DNA from: Antedon mediterranea | Lineage: Eukaryota > Echinodermata > Crinoidea > Comatulida > Antedonidae | Length of the DNA: 62,000 nt | Reading direction: 5' to 3' | Assembly: GCF_964355755.1 (NCBI RefSeq) | Contig: NC_092670.1 | Coordinates: forward strand, 7,749,201 to 7,811,200 | In this document: piece after piece, positions 1-9,709 of the stretch | Position numbering within the stretch: the first letter of the stretch is position 1 | How the letters are laid out: each line of letters begins with the position of its first letter | The notes under the pieces: model-generated | Told to the model about the DNA's origin: nothing | What the model saw: only the letters and a program-made list of their open reading frames with translations | Database searches by the model: none | Translations under genes and position numbers: made by a program

Positions 1-300
1 ATATTACGTTATCATCAACTTATAGACGTATAGTAACCATTTATATAAAAAAATAAAAATCCCTGTACTATTAATAGCACAGAGATTTTTTCAAAAAAAA
101 TAGCCAAAATATGCACTTTTTAAAATACTATTATAATGCAATAATTTTCTATATATGCGCATATATTACGTTATCATCAACTTATAGACGTATAGTAACC
201 ATTTATATAATAAAAATCCCTGTACTATTAATAGCACAGGGATATTTTCCAAAAATGGGCAAAATATGCACTTTTCAAAATACTATTATTATGCAATAAA
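1..300. repeat. Tandem duplication, period 162 bp, each copy with a central palindrome
   Basis: Bases 1-~140 recur from 163 to ~299 with few changes (the same start, the same cttatagacg block, the same ending near tgcaata). Each unit carries a hairpin core; in the second copy it runs 217-242 with 7-bp perfect arms (tccctgt / acaggga) around the palindrome ctattaatag. The first copy has one arm mismatch. The array may extend to the left beyond the window. No coding potential is evident. Confidence 0.85.
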
Positions 301-1372
301 TGTATGACAAAAGTAAAGCAACGAGCGTAATCATAACTGAGAATTATTCTTTTTATTATATGCGCAAAATGTCCCTATAAAATGTCCCTATAGGCCTACT
401 AAAAAAATTCGGGTTATGATAGAAACCAATTTTGTCAACAAATAAAAGTGTCGACACATTTTGCCAATTTGGAACAATATACCAAGGTATTTCAAAATAT
501 GTGTTTTGCGGGGCATTTTTTTTATTTCGCGCATATCATATTGTATTCGCAAACAACATTTTATATAATATTATCCGCATCCAGGCAAAAATATAGCAAG
601 CTCTTGTAATACAAAAATATATACAAAACTAAAACTGCTGACTGGCATCAGTTTATAACAAATGAAATGATTAAAGCAACATCAATGAGACAAATAAGTA
701 ATTGAGAAGGAATTAAATCTTAAATTTATCTTGTTATGTAAAGAAGGGTTGTTTGTATAGGCCTATCTATTTTTCAGAAAATCATATAACATGTTTATCA
801 TATGTCAACTCAATAATTACCTTTCTACATTGTTTTTATTTATAAGGCATAACATTTCTCTGTCCTTTCTTCCAAAATGGAAACGATTAAAGGCGGACTA
901 TTCGTATAGTAAGTATGTGGCACATTGGCAACGACTGAGTTATTTTAGGGCTAGCTGTAAATCGCACGACGACGAAGTAGGCCGTTTTGGCGGGCATTAG
1001 CTGCTGTGTCGTCAACCATTATTAAGGCTTAATATGGAATATATCGAGACATTCAATTCTTTTTTGTTACATTATCACTAATGCATCATCGAATTACCAG
1101 TAAACACAGCTGTCTTCGTGATTTCGCTAGTATTATTGTTTAACATGATCAATGATGTTTTCCCGACGTCGGAATTTTCATACAAGAGAAAAACTAATCT
1201 AATAGTGAAAGCAGTTGATTTGTATTTAAAATGCTTTAGAACTGTAAGAAAATAACAATTAAACTTGTTGTATGTTGTAACTCTAGTCACGTGATTTTTT
1301 AAGCAACGAGCGTAATCGTAACTGAGAATTATTCTTTTTATTAAAGCCTATGCGCATAAGTTGTGAGTAAAG
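301..1372. other. Non-coding AT-rich stretch with one dispersed 43-bp repeat pair
   Basis: I see no gene here. The only structure is a 43-bp sequence at 316-358 (starting aagcaacgagcgtaatc) that recurs at 1301-1343 in the same orientation with a single difference. Both copies are followed by a tgcgca-containing stretch. Short open frames in the region lack homology I recognise and have no splice or codon support. Confidence 0.6.
316..358 (+). repeat. Dispersed 43-bp repeat, copy 1 (copy 2 at 1301-1343)
   Basis: Read directly: the two copies differ at one base, about 985 bp apart, same strand. Copy 2 immediately precedes a family A foldback element. The nature of the unit is unknown; it may be the end of a longer, diverged mobile element. 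Confidence 0.75.
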
Positions 1373-1488
1373 CTTGGTTCCCACTAGGACGAAACGAATA
1401 GATAATTTATTCAAACTGTTGCTTGTCATTGGTCACCTCGCTTGCGTTGAGTCTACGTCATTGTTTTGCTTATCTGGCGGGAACCAAA
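1373..1488. mobile_element. Family A foldback MITE, short copy
   Basis: Ends are inverted repeats: ttggttcccactag on the left and cgggaaccaa on the right. The inside contains the family hallmark cttgtcattggt followed by a gcgtt/acgtcattg segment. It is shorter than the ~171-bp copies near 15.8 and 35.6 kb, so it probably lost internal sequence. No open frame; a non-autonomous DNA transposon by structure (inference). Confidence 0.7.
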
Positions 1489-1528
1489 AATCGGCCTGTA
1501 TTGAGTTTGGTTAGCGGGAACTTAAAAT

Positions 1529-1640
1529 TAGCCTAGTTCCAACTGAAACGTAGGCGCAAACGAAGATTAGTTAACCAATTACAAGCGACAGTTTAGGTAT
1601 GCATCGCCTCATGATTGGTCAAATTACCAAGCTTGACAGA
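1529..1640. mobile_element. Family A foldback MITE, degraded copy
   Basis: Resembles the neighbouring family A copy: tagttccaactgaaacg at the left, then accaattacaagcga, and atgattggtcaaatt towards the right. The right terminus is not well preserved. It lies 40 bp from the preceding copy, so the two may be a nested or tandem pair. Confidence 0.45.
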
Positions 1641-3990
1641 CTTTACGGTTAATATGCAAGTTTACCATAAAATGAATACAGTCAGTCAAATGTATGCTGT
1701 CCATTGTAGTCTCATTTTCTTGTAATTGCTTCTTATATTCTCTATTGATGTAATCTATTATATTCATTAACTTTTAATGTATTATTCATTCGAAGTTACA
1801 TTTTACTGTCTCTAGAATTTCATGTAGATGATGTTGGCTTCTTCCTTAAGAAAATATTACAAGAACAATGTATATGATTAAAACTGAATGATGATGATTT
1901 AAAAACAATAAACTGCCTGTTTGTAACAATGCAATAGGCCCTTTCACAGTAAATAAGTAAATCTGATGTTAATAATTAACATTAAATAATTAAAGAACAT
2001 AATATCACAATTTCATTGACAGCACAACACATTTATTAAACAAAATATTTCACCTTTAGTATATGACAAATAGAAGTCAAAACCTGTTGATGAATCATAA
2101 TGGTATGGATCTTATGGAAGATACGATAAACGATATTTAGTTTAGAGATGATATACATATTGCACAATTTACTTTAAATCGTCTGCATTTCGCACCTACT
2201 CCGTTTGTATTTCAAGCGCTGAATTCCGTGGTCTGAACAGCGCTCCAAAGATCATTTCAGTAGGAGCAAAATTGCAGTCGCGCTGAAATCGCATAGGCTT
2301 TGAATATGAGAACTTTATCCATGCGGCTGAGTTCAAAGCACTGTTAGGCATATGTCTTGCATTGAAAACCATGATAAAATTACAGTATACATCATTATAT
2401 AACAGTTTTAAACATACCCCTCCTCTATCAAAACTATCTATATCCGGCAGATTATTCAGTTGTCCCCGTCGTGAGCCATTTCTCACGACAGAGGCTAGCC
2501 TGTGAACACATTAGTATAACATTAGTATATACCATTATGTCACAGATGAACCGTATAAACACACAAGCTACACGATTACATAAGACCACAGTAATCGGAA
2601 AATAATTCTACATTCGTTAGTAAAATAAACTTCCTTGTTGTTGTTACCTATTTAATGTAAATGGCGCCGCTTACGACAAGAACGTTTTGCGTTCATGTTT
2701 ATCGTTTCCAGCTCATTGTGTTGGCAATATTTGTTGTATTAATATCGGGATTGTGTTTATTAATATCTTTGTAGTCTCAATATTACTTCTGGGAAACCTT
2801 TACTTATCGTCAGCCTTATTTAGCACCGGTTTATTTAGGCATAACACGTCAACAACTACAGTATATGATGCTGTATTTCTATTTTCTATTCAGAAAAATA
2901 GAATAATCTAATTTAAAAATACATAAAAATCAAGATGATATTTTGTCCTGTAAATTGTTGAGATACGACGTTTTGAATAATAACAATTATTTATAGTTTA
3001 CATAATAAGCAACAGATCAGGTTAGGAATTTAATAAACAATCTAGAAATTAACAAGACTTTTAACCCAGAATCCATAACAAATTTAATTGTATTATGGGA
3101 GATAGAAAACAACTTTAAACGCAAAAACTAATGAAAGTGCTAGTATATTGCAAGCATTCGTGCCATCTATTCTCATTACGTAGACTTTTGATTGATGTTT
3201 TAACGACGTTTACATAGCCATAGGAAGTTTTTTTTATCGATACCCTGCATTTTTTCTTATTAACGCTTCCGTTTGAAACCATGGTCGTTACGCATATACA
3301 GTATAGATAAAATTGTCAAGGCAAAGCTGAAAAAGAAATATATTTATATATTAATCTATATTAGACAGCGTAGCCTTGTATTTCATATTTATCATCTAAA
3401 AACCGTGAATAAGATGACTGCCTTGGACCATTATTTTGTTTTATCATATTAAAAAAACGTCTGAAACGGAACATAAAACCAAACTATCAATAAACATATT
3501 TGACCATTTTTTTTCAAATATGTTTAAATTGAATTTCTTAAATGGAACTCATTGACTCAACAAGAACGAGTCATCTTTGTACCAACCGACGAAGCAAGGA
3601 CGAATTAAGTTTTTATAAAATCTGAAAATTATGTAAACATAATGTTGTTTTTATGTTTTAACTTTGTTTTATTCTTGATTGGAAGCTTTGTTATAACTAC
3701 CGTGTTATAGTCTGTGTATAAGACAATGACAGTGTAAAAGCCCAGACGTCACCGTGGATGGAGTTTTACTAAATATTTAATGACTTACAATCGTTAAACA
3801 CGTAACTGTTTGAAATCAACAATTAGAATTGAAGGAGCAGATTGATTGCTCCGGTAAATTATTGTTTTCTAATTTACATAAACGAGACTCGAGAGTAGCC
3901 TAAGTTTTGGTGAATTTACGAAAAACTGGGCTTATTTCAAACATTTTCGTTCTGTTTTACTGCTCTCGAAAAATAGGGTTATTATCAATG
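1641..3990. other. Intergenic, no gene seen
   Basis: AT-rich DNA with no recognisable protein, RNA gene or repeat. The longest open frame (minus strand, 2196-2486, 96 codons) has no family signature and no compelling start or splice context; I regard it as chance. Confidence 0.55.
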
Positions 3991-5490
3991 CTGTTGTTGT
4001 CGATGATAATGATGATGAGGTAAATGATGATGACGATGGTGGTGTTGATGACGATGATATTGTTGATGACAACGACCACGATGATGACGACTGATTGAGA
4101 ATAATGATAGTGCTAATGACGATGACGATGGTGACGATGATCTTGAAAACTTGAATGGTTTAATTTTTTACTGAATATATGATGGCAGAGAAAGTGAAAA
4201 TTATTATTTGTGATGATGATGATGATAATTATGATGAAAATAATAGTGTTGATAATGACGATGATGATGACGACCACGATGATGACGACTGATTGAGAAT
4301 GATGATGGTGCTAATGGCGATGGTCTTTGAAAATTGAATTGTTCTTTAAATTTTTTACTGAATGTATGGTGGCAGAGAATGTGAAATTAACTATTTTTAT
4401 GATGGTGATGGTGGTGTTGATGATTATGGAGATGATGGTTGTGTTGATGATGATGATAGTGATGGTGGTGTTGTTGATTATGATGATGATGATGATGGTG
4501 TTGATGATGTTGATGATGATAATGATGATGATGGTGGTGTTGATGATGATAATGATGGTGGTGTTGTTGATTATGATGATGATGGTGTTGATGATGTTGA
4601 TGATGATAATGATGATGGTGTTGATGATGATAATGATGGTGGTGTTGTTGATTATGATGATGGTGTTGATGTTGATGATGATGATGGTGGTGTTGATGCT
4701 GATGATGATAGTTGTGTTGATGATGATGTATTAGTATTATATGCAATTTTAATGTTTATACACATTTGATTCTAAATGTTTTTTATACAATCAGTGCAAT
4801 AGGAGACCTACTAGATAGTGATTAAGTTCGCTTTTTAGGAATCATGTCTCTCCCTGGTTTTGTGTGATGTTTTCTTGTTTTTTGTCCATGTTTTTTTATA
4901 TTGTATTTTTTTGCGAAAAAAATAAATGAAATGAAATGATGATGATGATTATGGAGATGATGGTTGTTTTGATGATGATGATAGTGATGGTGGTGTTGTT
5001 GATTATGATGATGGAGATGATGGTGTTGTTGTTGTTTATGATGATGATGTTGATGATGTTGAAGATGATGGTGTTGGTGATGATGGAGATGCTGGTGGTG
5101 TTGATGATGATTATGATGATGATGATGATGGTGGTGTTGTTGTTTATGATGATGATGTTGAAGATGATGGTGCTGGTGATGATGATGATGATGGTGGGGA
5201 TGATGATGATTATAATAGTGTTGATGATAATGACGATGGTGATGATCTTTGAAAACTGAATTGTTTTCTTTCATTTTATATTAATATGATGGCAGGGAAC
5301 ATGAAATTAACTATTTTTTATGATGGCGACAACGTACAATAGATAATAATGATGGTGTTATTGTTAACAATCACGATGGTAATGATGATCAATTATTTTA
5401 TATATGGTGGCAGGAAACGTGGAATTAACTATTTTTGAAGATGATGATGATGATGATGATAATTATGACAACGATGATGATGATGGTGTT
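3991..5490. repeat. Composite GAT-rich satellite, main block
   Basis: Imperfect (GAT)n/(GTT GAT)n arrays alternate with a conserved spacer of roughly 80 bp that contains tgaattgttctttaaa and gatggcagagaatgtgaaat. The spacer can be seen near 4181, 4369, 5288 and 5406, and again near 5908 beyond the inserted SINE. The plus strand is almost free of C, so long frames of M/L/V, D or H residues are open on both strands; they are products of the triplet repeat rather than genes. Confidence 0.9.
4752..4940 (+). mobile_element. Possible retroelement 3' end inside the GAT satellite
   Basis: A non-repetitive island between GAT blocks that ends in a T-rich stretch, then gcgaaaaaaataaatgaaatgaaatgatgatg. 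An AATAAA followed by short tandem tail units is typical of non-LTR retrotransposon 3' ends. No coding part is visible, so the assignment is weak. Confidence 0.3.
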
Positions 5491-5492
5491 GT

Positions 5493-5798
5493 TGCGAGGG
5501 CGTGTGGCGCAGGGTGTTGTGGACTACTGATCGTGAGACCGAGGTTCGAATCCAACTCTCGCAGCATATCCTTAGGCAAGATACTTTACTTACGTTTGCC
5601 TCTCTCCACCCAGGTGTATAAATGGGTACCCGGTTAGATCAAGACACAACTTTGCGCTGATTACTAACTGCATTATGGGAGTATGTTTCTATACGTGTTT
5701 GATCCAAAAAATGACTGGGGTAATAATGTTCAGCGCATTGAAAGCTTGCTTATATGCGCTATATAAGAATGAACTATTACTGCATTATTATTATTGAT
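5493..5798 (+). mobile_element. tRNA-derived SINE
   Basis: The head folds like a tRNA: a gcgag/ctcgc acceptor-like stem encloses an A box (tggcgcagggtg, 5505-5516) and a perfect B box (ggttcgaatcc, 5543-5553). The body carries tgcctctctccacccagg and gtataaatgggtaccc, a central block I recall from SINEs of many marine invertebrates (memory, not searched). The 3' part has gcgctatataag and ends in an ATT repeat. It sits inside the GAT satellite, which resumes after it, so insertion came after the satellite had formed. Non-coding; mobilisation would need a partner LINE. Confidence 0.85.
5505..5553 (+). promoter_or_regulatory. Internal RNA polymerase III promoter (A and B boxes) of the SINE
   Basis: A box tggcgcagggtg at 5505-5516 and B box ggttcgaatcc at 5543-5553 match the type 2 pol III consensus and have tRNA-like spacing. 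This is what identifies the element as tRNA-derived. Confidence 0.8.
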
Positions 5799-6165
5799 GG
5801 CAGTGTTGATGATGACGGCGATAATATTTATTATTATGATTTGATTAATGATGATGATGAGATGACGATGGTGATGAATGGTTCTTTCAATATTTTACTA
5901 AATATATGATGCCAGATAATGCTAAATTAACTATATTTGATTATGATGACATTGAGGATGATATTATATGATGATGATGATAATTTTGATGATGATTATT
6001 ATGATGATGATAATCATACTTACGACGATGTTGATGATAATGAGAATGATGATGTTGAAGATGATAGTTATGATATTGATTATTATGATGATGACGATGT
6101 TGATGATAATGGTGATATTGATGATGATGATGATGATAATAATGATTTATGTAATGTAATGTTTT
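5799..6165. repeat. Composite GAT-rich satellite, distal block
   Basis: Continuation of the satellite after the SINE, with one spacer copy near 5908 (gatgccagataatgctaaat) and GAT/GATAAT runs to about 6150. Aspartate-rich and histidine-rich frames here are repeat by-products. Confidence 0.85.
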
Positions 6166-7509
6166 GGGTAAATACAAAATACCCACACAAAGGATAAAAT
6201 ACAAACGATAGGAAAAGTAGTAATAATAATAAAAACACCGATAACATTCAATTACCCCTAGGCATAGATCATACAGATACGTGAATTGAATTGCACATGT
6301 AGTATAATTCAAACAATTAAAATTGAAAATTGATTAACCTAATGAACATTATATATAAAACCTGTAGGCCTATTATAAAGTAAGATTAATATTTTTCTAA
6401 TAAGACAATTTATGAAAGAGGAAAAACATGATGTATTGTATTATGCTCTCTAGTGGTTGCTGTTGGCGACGATTGTCGATATACTATGCACATCAGGGAT
6501 GTAAAATAAACCAGAAATTCTTTGAAAGTAGTTTTAGGTTATTGTTGTTGTTATTAGTATCATTGTTTTCGCTCAGAAATACATCCAATGGCGGTGTACA
6601 GCATAGTGATGGAAGAAAAATACTCAAGCATTTTGGATAAAAGATAATTTTTAAGATGTGACGGGAAAGTCTGAATTCCTCACTTTGTTCGGCAAGCGAT
6701 TTCAAAGTTTCGGAGCAACAACACTGAACGATCTGTCTGATAAAGGCATCAACAAAAAATAAAATGTTTTAATTAATGACATTCATATTGTCTAAACGCT
6801 TGTTACTAGATATTGAGTGACAGTAGCACATGAAAGACAAGTTAAAACTGTAGCATAACCACTTTAAGATAATGTTGTGTCATGTCAATTGTATGCTGCT
6901 GTGATGGCGCTAGTTACAATCCGTTATGCTCTACCCGTCGTCCACTGTGATTAGAGGGTTGAATCCGGTATGCTGTATGCACGAATAGTATATACCGGTT
7001 CTCTAAATCAAATTCAGACGATATTTACTGTTTTCGATTTTTACACATACATTGTTTGTAAGCATCTCTATAGTGAGTGTAATACTGCATAAATCATAAA
7101 CACGTGGTGTTGTGGGAAACAGCTTTATTTATATGTAATCCAGTCATACTCAGTTTGTATATGTGCAAACACAATGTTAACATAAAACTATACCTAAAAC
7201 CACAATTAACATAGAATTGTTGTGTCTCATTTCTTATGCAGTAAAAATATATAAGGATAACAATGGTTCACATTCTGTTAACTTATCGCTAACGTAGAAG
7301 ATATATGTACATTAGTTTTTGTAAATATTAAGCTTGTTCATGCCTTGGTATTGAGTGAAGAAAACGCGTTCCTACGCAATATTAACGCGATAGCTGTAAT
7401 AAATTGTAATAAAGTGCGAAGGTGTGCGATAATTACAGTACAGTCTCATAGATTTTTTAAAGTGTTGAAAAAACGCGTTAGTACTTGACGTAAACTCGTT
7501 TTAAGCATG
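6166..7509. other. Intergenic; 3' flank of the GPCR gene
   Basis: No gene seen. The right-hand part (about 7100-7509) should contain the 3' untranslated region of the minus-strand receptor gene. A weak tRNA-like B box (gggttgaatccgg, near 6956) has no convincing acceptor stem. Confidence 0.5.
7124..7129 (-). promoter_or_regulatory. Candidate polyadenylation signal for the GPCR
   Basis: Plus-strand tttatt reads AATAAA on the coding strand, about 385 bp after the receptor stop codon. The hexamer is common in AT-rich DNA, so only its position supports it. Confidence 0.25.
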
Positions 7510-8580
7510 TCAACATACTGTCTCATATCCAGGTTCTTTATCTGTTTTTTTACAGTTAACCGACGAGCCATGGAAACTATCCGTTTCAATGTTCAGAAGC
7601 TGTCGAAGTTTGTATGGAAGACAGCCTTTTACGCCATTTCTTAATTGCTCATTAACAAACATGTATATTATCGGATTAGCACACGAGTTGGCGTACGCCA
7701 TCAGGACAAAACCCTGGTATGTAGCGGAGTAAAGATATTCTTCCTCTACCAGATCGAGTATGTAAGCGAAATGCAACACCTGATCAGGAGTCCAGCATAT
7801 AATAAAAATAACAACGACTATAATGACCATCCGTATCATTTTTCGTCTAGCTCTCATCAGCGAAACACCAGGGTTTCTAGATGACGTGTTACGTCGCATC
7901 AGATTGTCGGCTTGATTTTTTAAATTATAGATGATCTTCAAATTTACAACCACCATAATACACACGGGTAGGAAATATTGTAACATGAACAAACATACAC
8001 CAATAAAAATTCGGAACACTTCGTTAGGCCACTTGATTTGACATTTACAGTCTATAACATCGGTAATGTATATACTGTATGTATAAAATACGAAGGAGAA
8101 TAAACATACGGCCAGTACTATGTATTTCAATCTGGTTAATTTAAATATATACTTATATTTTGTTGGATGGATTACTGCAACATATCGATCAACAGTTAAA
8201 ACAGTTAAAAGCAGTACGGAAGCAAAAACAGATACCCACAGCAGTAAGGATGAAAAGATTACCTTGCAATATAAATTTCCCATTGTCGTATTTTCAACGT
8301 AATCTTTACGCGGGATCGGTATCATAGCAACTGATGAAATGAGATCGGCTGCTGCAAGGCAGACGATAAAATACGATGCAGAGTTACGTATTAGGTGCTT
8401 CTTTAGGTATACTGCTACCACAATACCATTACCAGAGATACCAAGAACGGCAAAGATCAGTCGGCACGTTGTCTCCCAATCCCAAAAGTTCTTCTTAATC
8501 TCATCTGATCGAGATATACATGGGTCATCATCAGGTGTAGTGAGATTCAAATAATCTGTCATAGAATATGTAACAGCCAT
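7510..8580 (-). CDS. Intronless rhodopsin-class (class A) G-protein-coupled receptor, peptide-receptor-like
   Basis: A complete 356-residue frame with seven hydrophobic segments. Visible class A landmarks are TM1 GN (N51), TM2 LAAAD (D79), TM3 cysteine C105, DRY at 131-133, TM5 proline P205, TM6 CWTP at 262-265 and TM7 NPIIY at 302-306. C178/C180 in extracellular loop 2 can bond to C105. N-glycosylation sites NLT (12-14) and NTT (97-99) lie in the N-terminus and first extracellular loop. Loop 3 is basic (ARRKMIR, 244-250) and C320 after TM7 could be palmitoylated. The start has A at -3 and G at +4. By family it should sit in the plasma membrane and signal through heterotrimeric G proteins; the TM3/TM6/TM7 pattern resembles neuropeptide receptors, but I cannot name the ligand. 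The usual TM4 tryptophan is absent (the segment at 152-171 contains none). Single coding exon; no related neighbour gene. Confidence 0.92.
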   Translation of the reverse strand: MAVTYSMTDYLNLTTPDDDPCISRSDEIKKNFWDWETTCRLIFAVLGISGNGIVVAVYLKKHLIRNSASYFIVCLAAADLISSVAMIPIPRKDYVENTTMGNLYCKVIFSSLLLWVSVFASVLLLTVLTVDRYVAVIHPTKYKYIFKLTRLKYIVLAVCLFSFVFYTYSIYITDVIDCKCQIKWPNEVFRIFIGVCLFMLQYFLPVCIMVVVNLKIIYNLKNQADNLMRRNTSSRNPGVSLMRARRKMIRMVIIVVVIFIICWTPDQVLHFAYILDLVEEEYLYSATYQGFVLMAYANSCANPIIYMFVNEQLRNGVKGCLPYKLRQLLNIETDSFHGSSVNCKKTDKEPGYETVC

Positions 8581-9360
8581 AATAATTACTTTTTAGCAAC
8601 ACTATACGTCTGTTGTGCAGGTCCGTTTTCGTAATTAGGCAAGTTTCCTTCATACGGCATACGAACGTTTTGATTGATTGGTTTAACGTCAATCTATTTT
8701 ATACCTCATAAAAGATATAATGAACATAATCCTCCTTGTAAGTTTTCTTGGGCTGAATACATCGTCTGCTATATGTTGTATACAAGAACACGAGTGATTT
8801 ACTCCGTTTCAAAATACTCTATTGTCACAACGATTTCCGGATTGAATAGCATGAAATACGCGGCAACTGGATCAACTAGATCTAACTCACTCGTCACCAT
8901 TGGTCCAGGATTGGTCTGCAAATCAAAAGAAAACAGAAATAAATCATATCAAAATAACTACTTATTTTCTGTCCAATGGTTTAATAATACTCTATGGTAA
9001 TGGACGTTTAGCGAATCATGTAATTAGGATCACGTATCTGATATTTTAGCATAATATAGCACACGTTACTAAAAAAATTATGACTACGTAAGTCTCATTT
9101 GTGACAACCTAATTAACATGTGGGAGTGCACGTATCTATCGCACCAGGAATCATAAAAATATGCGAAAGATGTACAGTACAACATAATTCATACATACAC
9201 TTTCTTCTTATTATTATTTATTTATTTTATTTATTTACTAGGTAATATGCCCGCGTGTAACATCAAACAGGGTAGACATTTTTACTATGAATTGTATAGA
9301 ACAACATCACCGGCTCTAGAAACACTAATTCTGCTGACAAGTCCAATCGGGAGTCCAACG
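8581..9360. other. 5' flank of the GPCR; no further gene seen
   Basis: This should hold the promoter and any 5' non-coding exon of the minus-strand receptor, but I cannot identify a TATA box or splice acceptor with confidence. A/T simple sequence (attatt, tttatt units) occurs at about 9208-9238. Confidence 0.4.
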
Positions 9361-9492
9361 CTCTGTCTACACTATCAAACTTTATGTGTAAAAAAATGTG
9401 ATTTGCCAATGTATGACGATGATGACGTCATATAACTTACCATATTTGGGAACATCACACTTTTTTTTGGTCAAACTAGTTTGTAGACAGAG
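9361..9492. mobile_element. Family B foldback MITE, complete copy
   Basis: A 132-bp element with 10-bp perfect terminal inverted repeats (ctctgtctac at 9361, gtagacagag ending at 9492); the repeat extends imperfectly inward (actatcaaacttt / ggtcaaactagttt). The inner part includes atgtgatttgcc, a gacgtcatat stretch and a ggaacatcacac block shared with copies at 14.8, 30.5 and 55.2 kb. Non-coding. Confidence 0.8.
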
Positions 9493-9509
9493 CTTTATTG
9501 CAAAGATTG

Positions 9510-9709
9510 TAAACGTGAACTTTAAATGGTCGTATTACCTAAAACATATTGCAGATGTTTATAAAATTACTGTACATAAATATTTAAACAAATAAATGAA
9601 CAGAACTCATCCGCAGCAGATAAGTACTTAGCTTAGTTAAATAATATTTTGGACCTAAGGTTATTGTTAATGACGGGATTGGGCCATATAAACGTGAACT
9701 TTAAATGGT
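9510..9709. repeat. 21-bp direct repeats flanking a 158-bp segment
   Basis: The 21-bp sequence beginning taaacgtgaactttaaat at 9510-9530 recurs exactly at 9689-9709. The 158 bp between has no inverted ends; it may be an insertion with a long target duplication or a simple duplication event. Confidence 0.6.

Noticed and set aside
2196-2486. 96-codon minus-strand frame
   Set aside because: No family pattern, splice sites or neighbours; open by chance in a region with few stops.
4327-5274. Long frames rich in M/V/L, D or H in the GAT region, on both strands
   Set aside because: They are translations of an imperfect triplet satellite; all frames are open together and no other domain is attached.
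6903-6970. tRNA-like sequence (tggcgctag … gggttgaatccgg)
   Set aside because: A- and B-box-like words are present at plausible spacing, but the B box departs from consensus and no acceptor stem forms.
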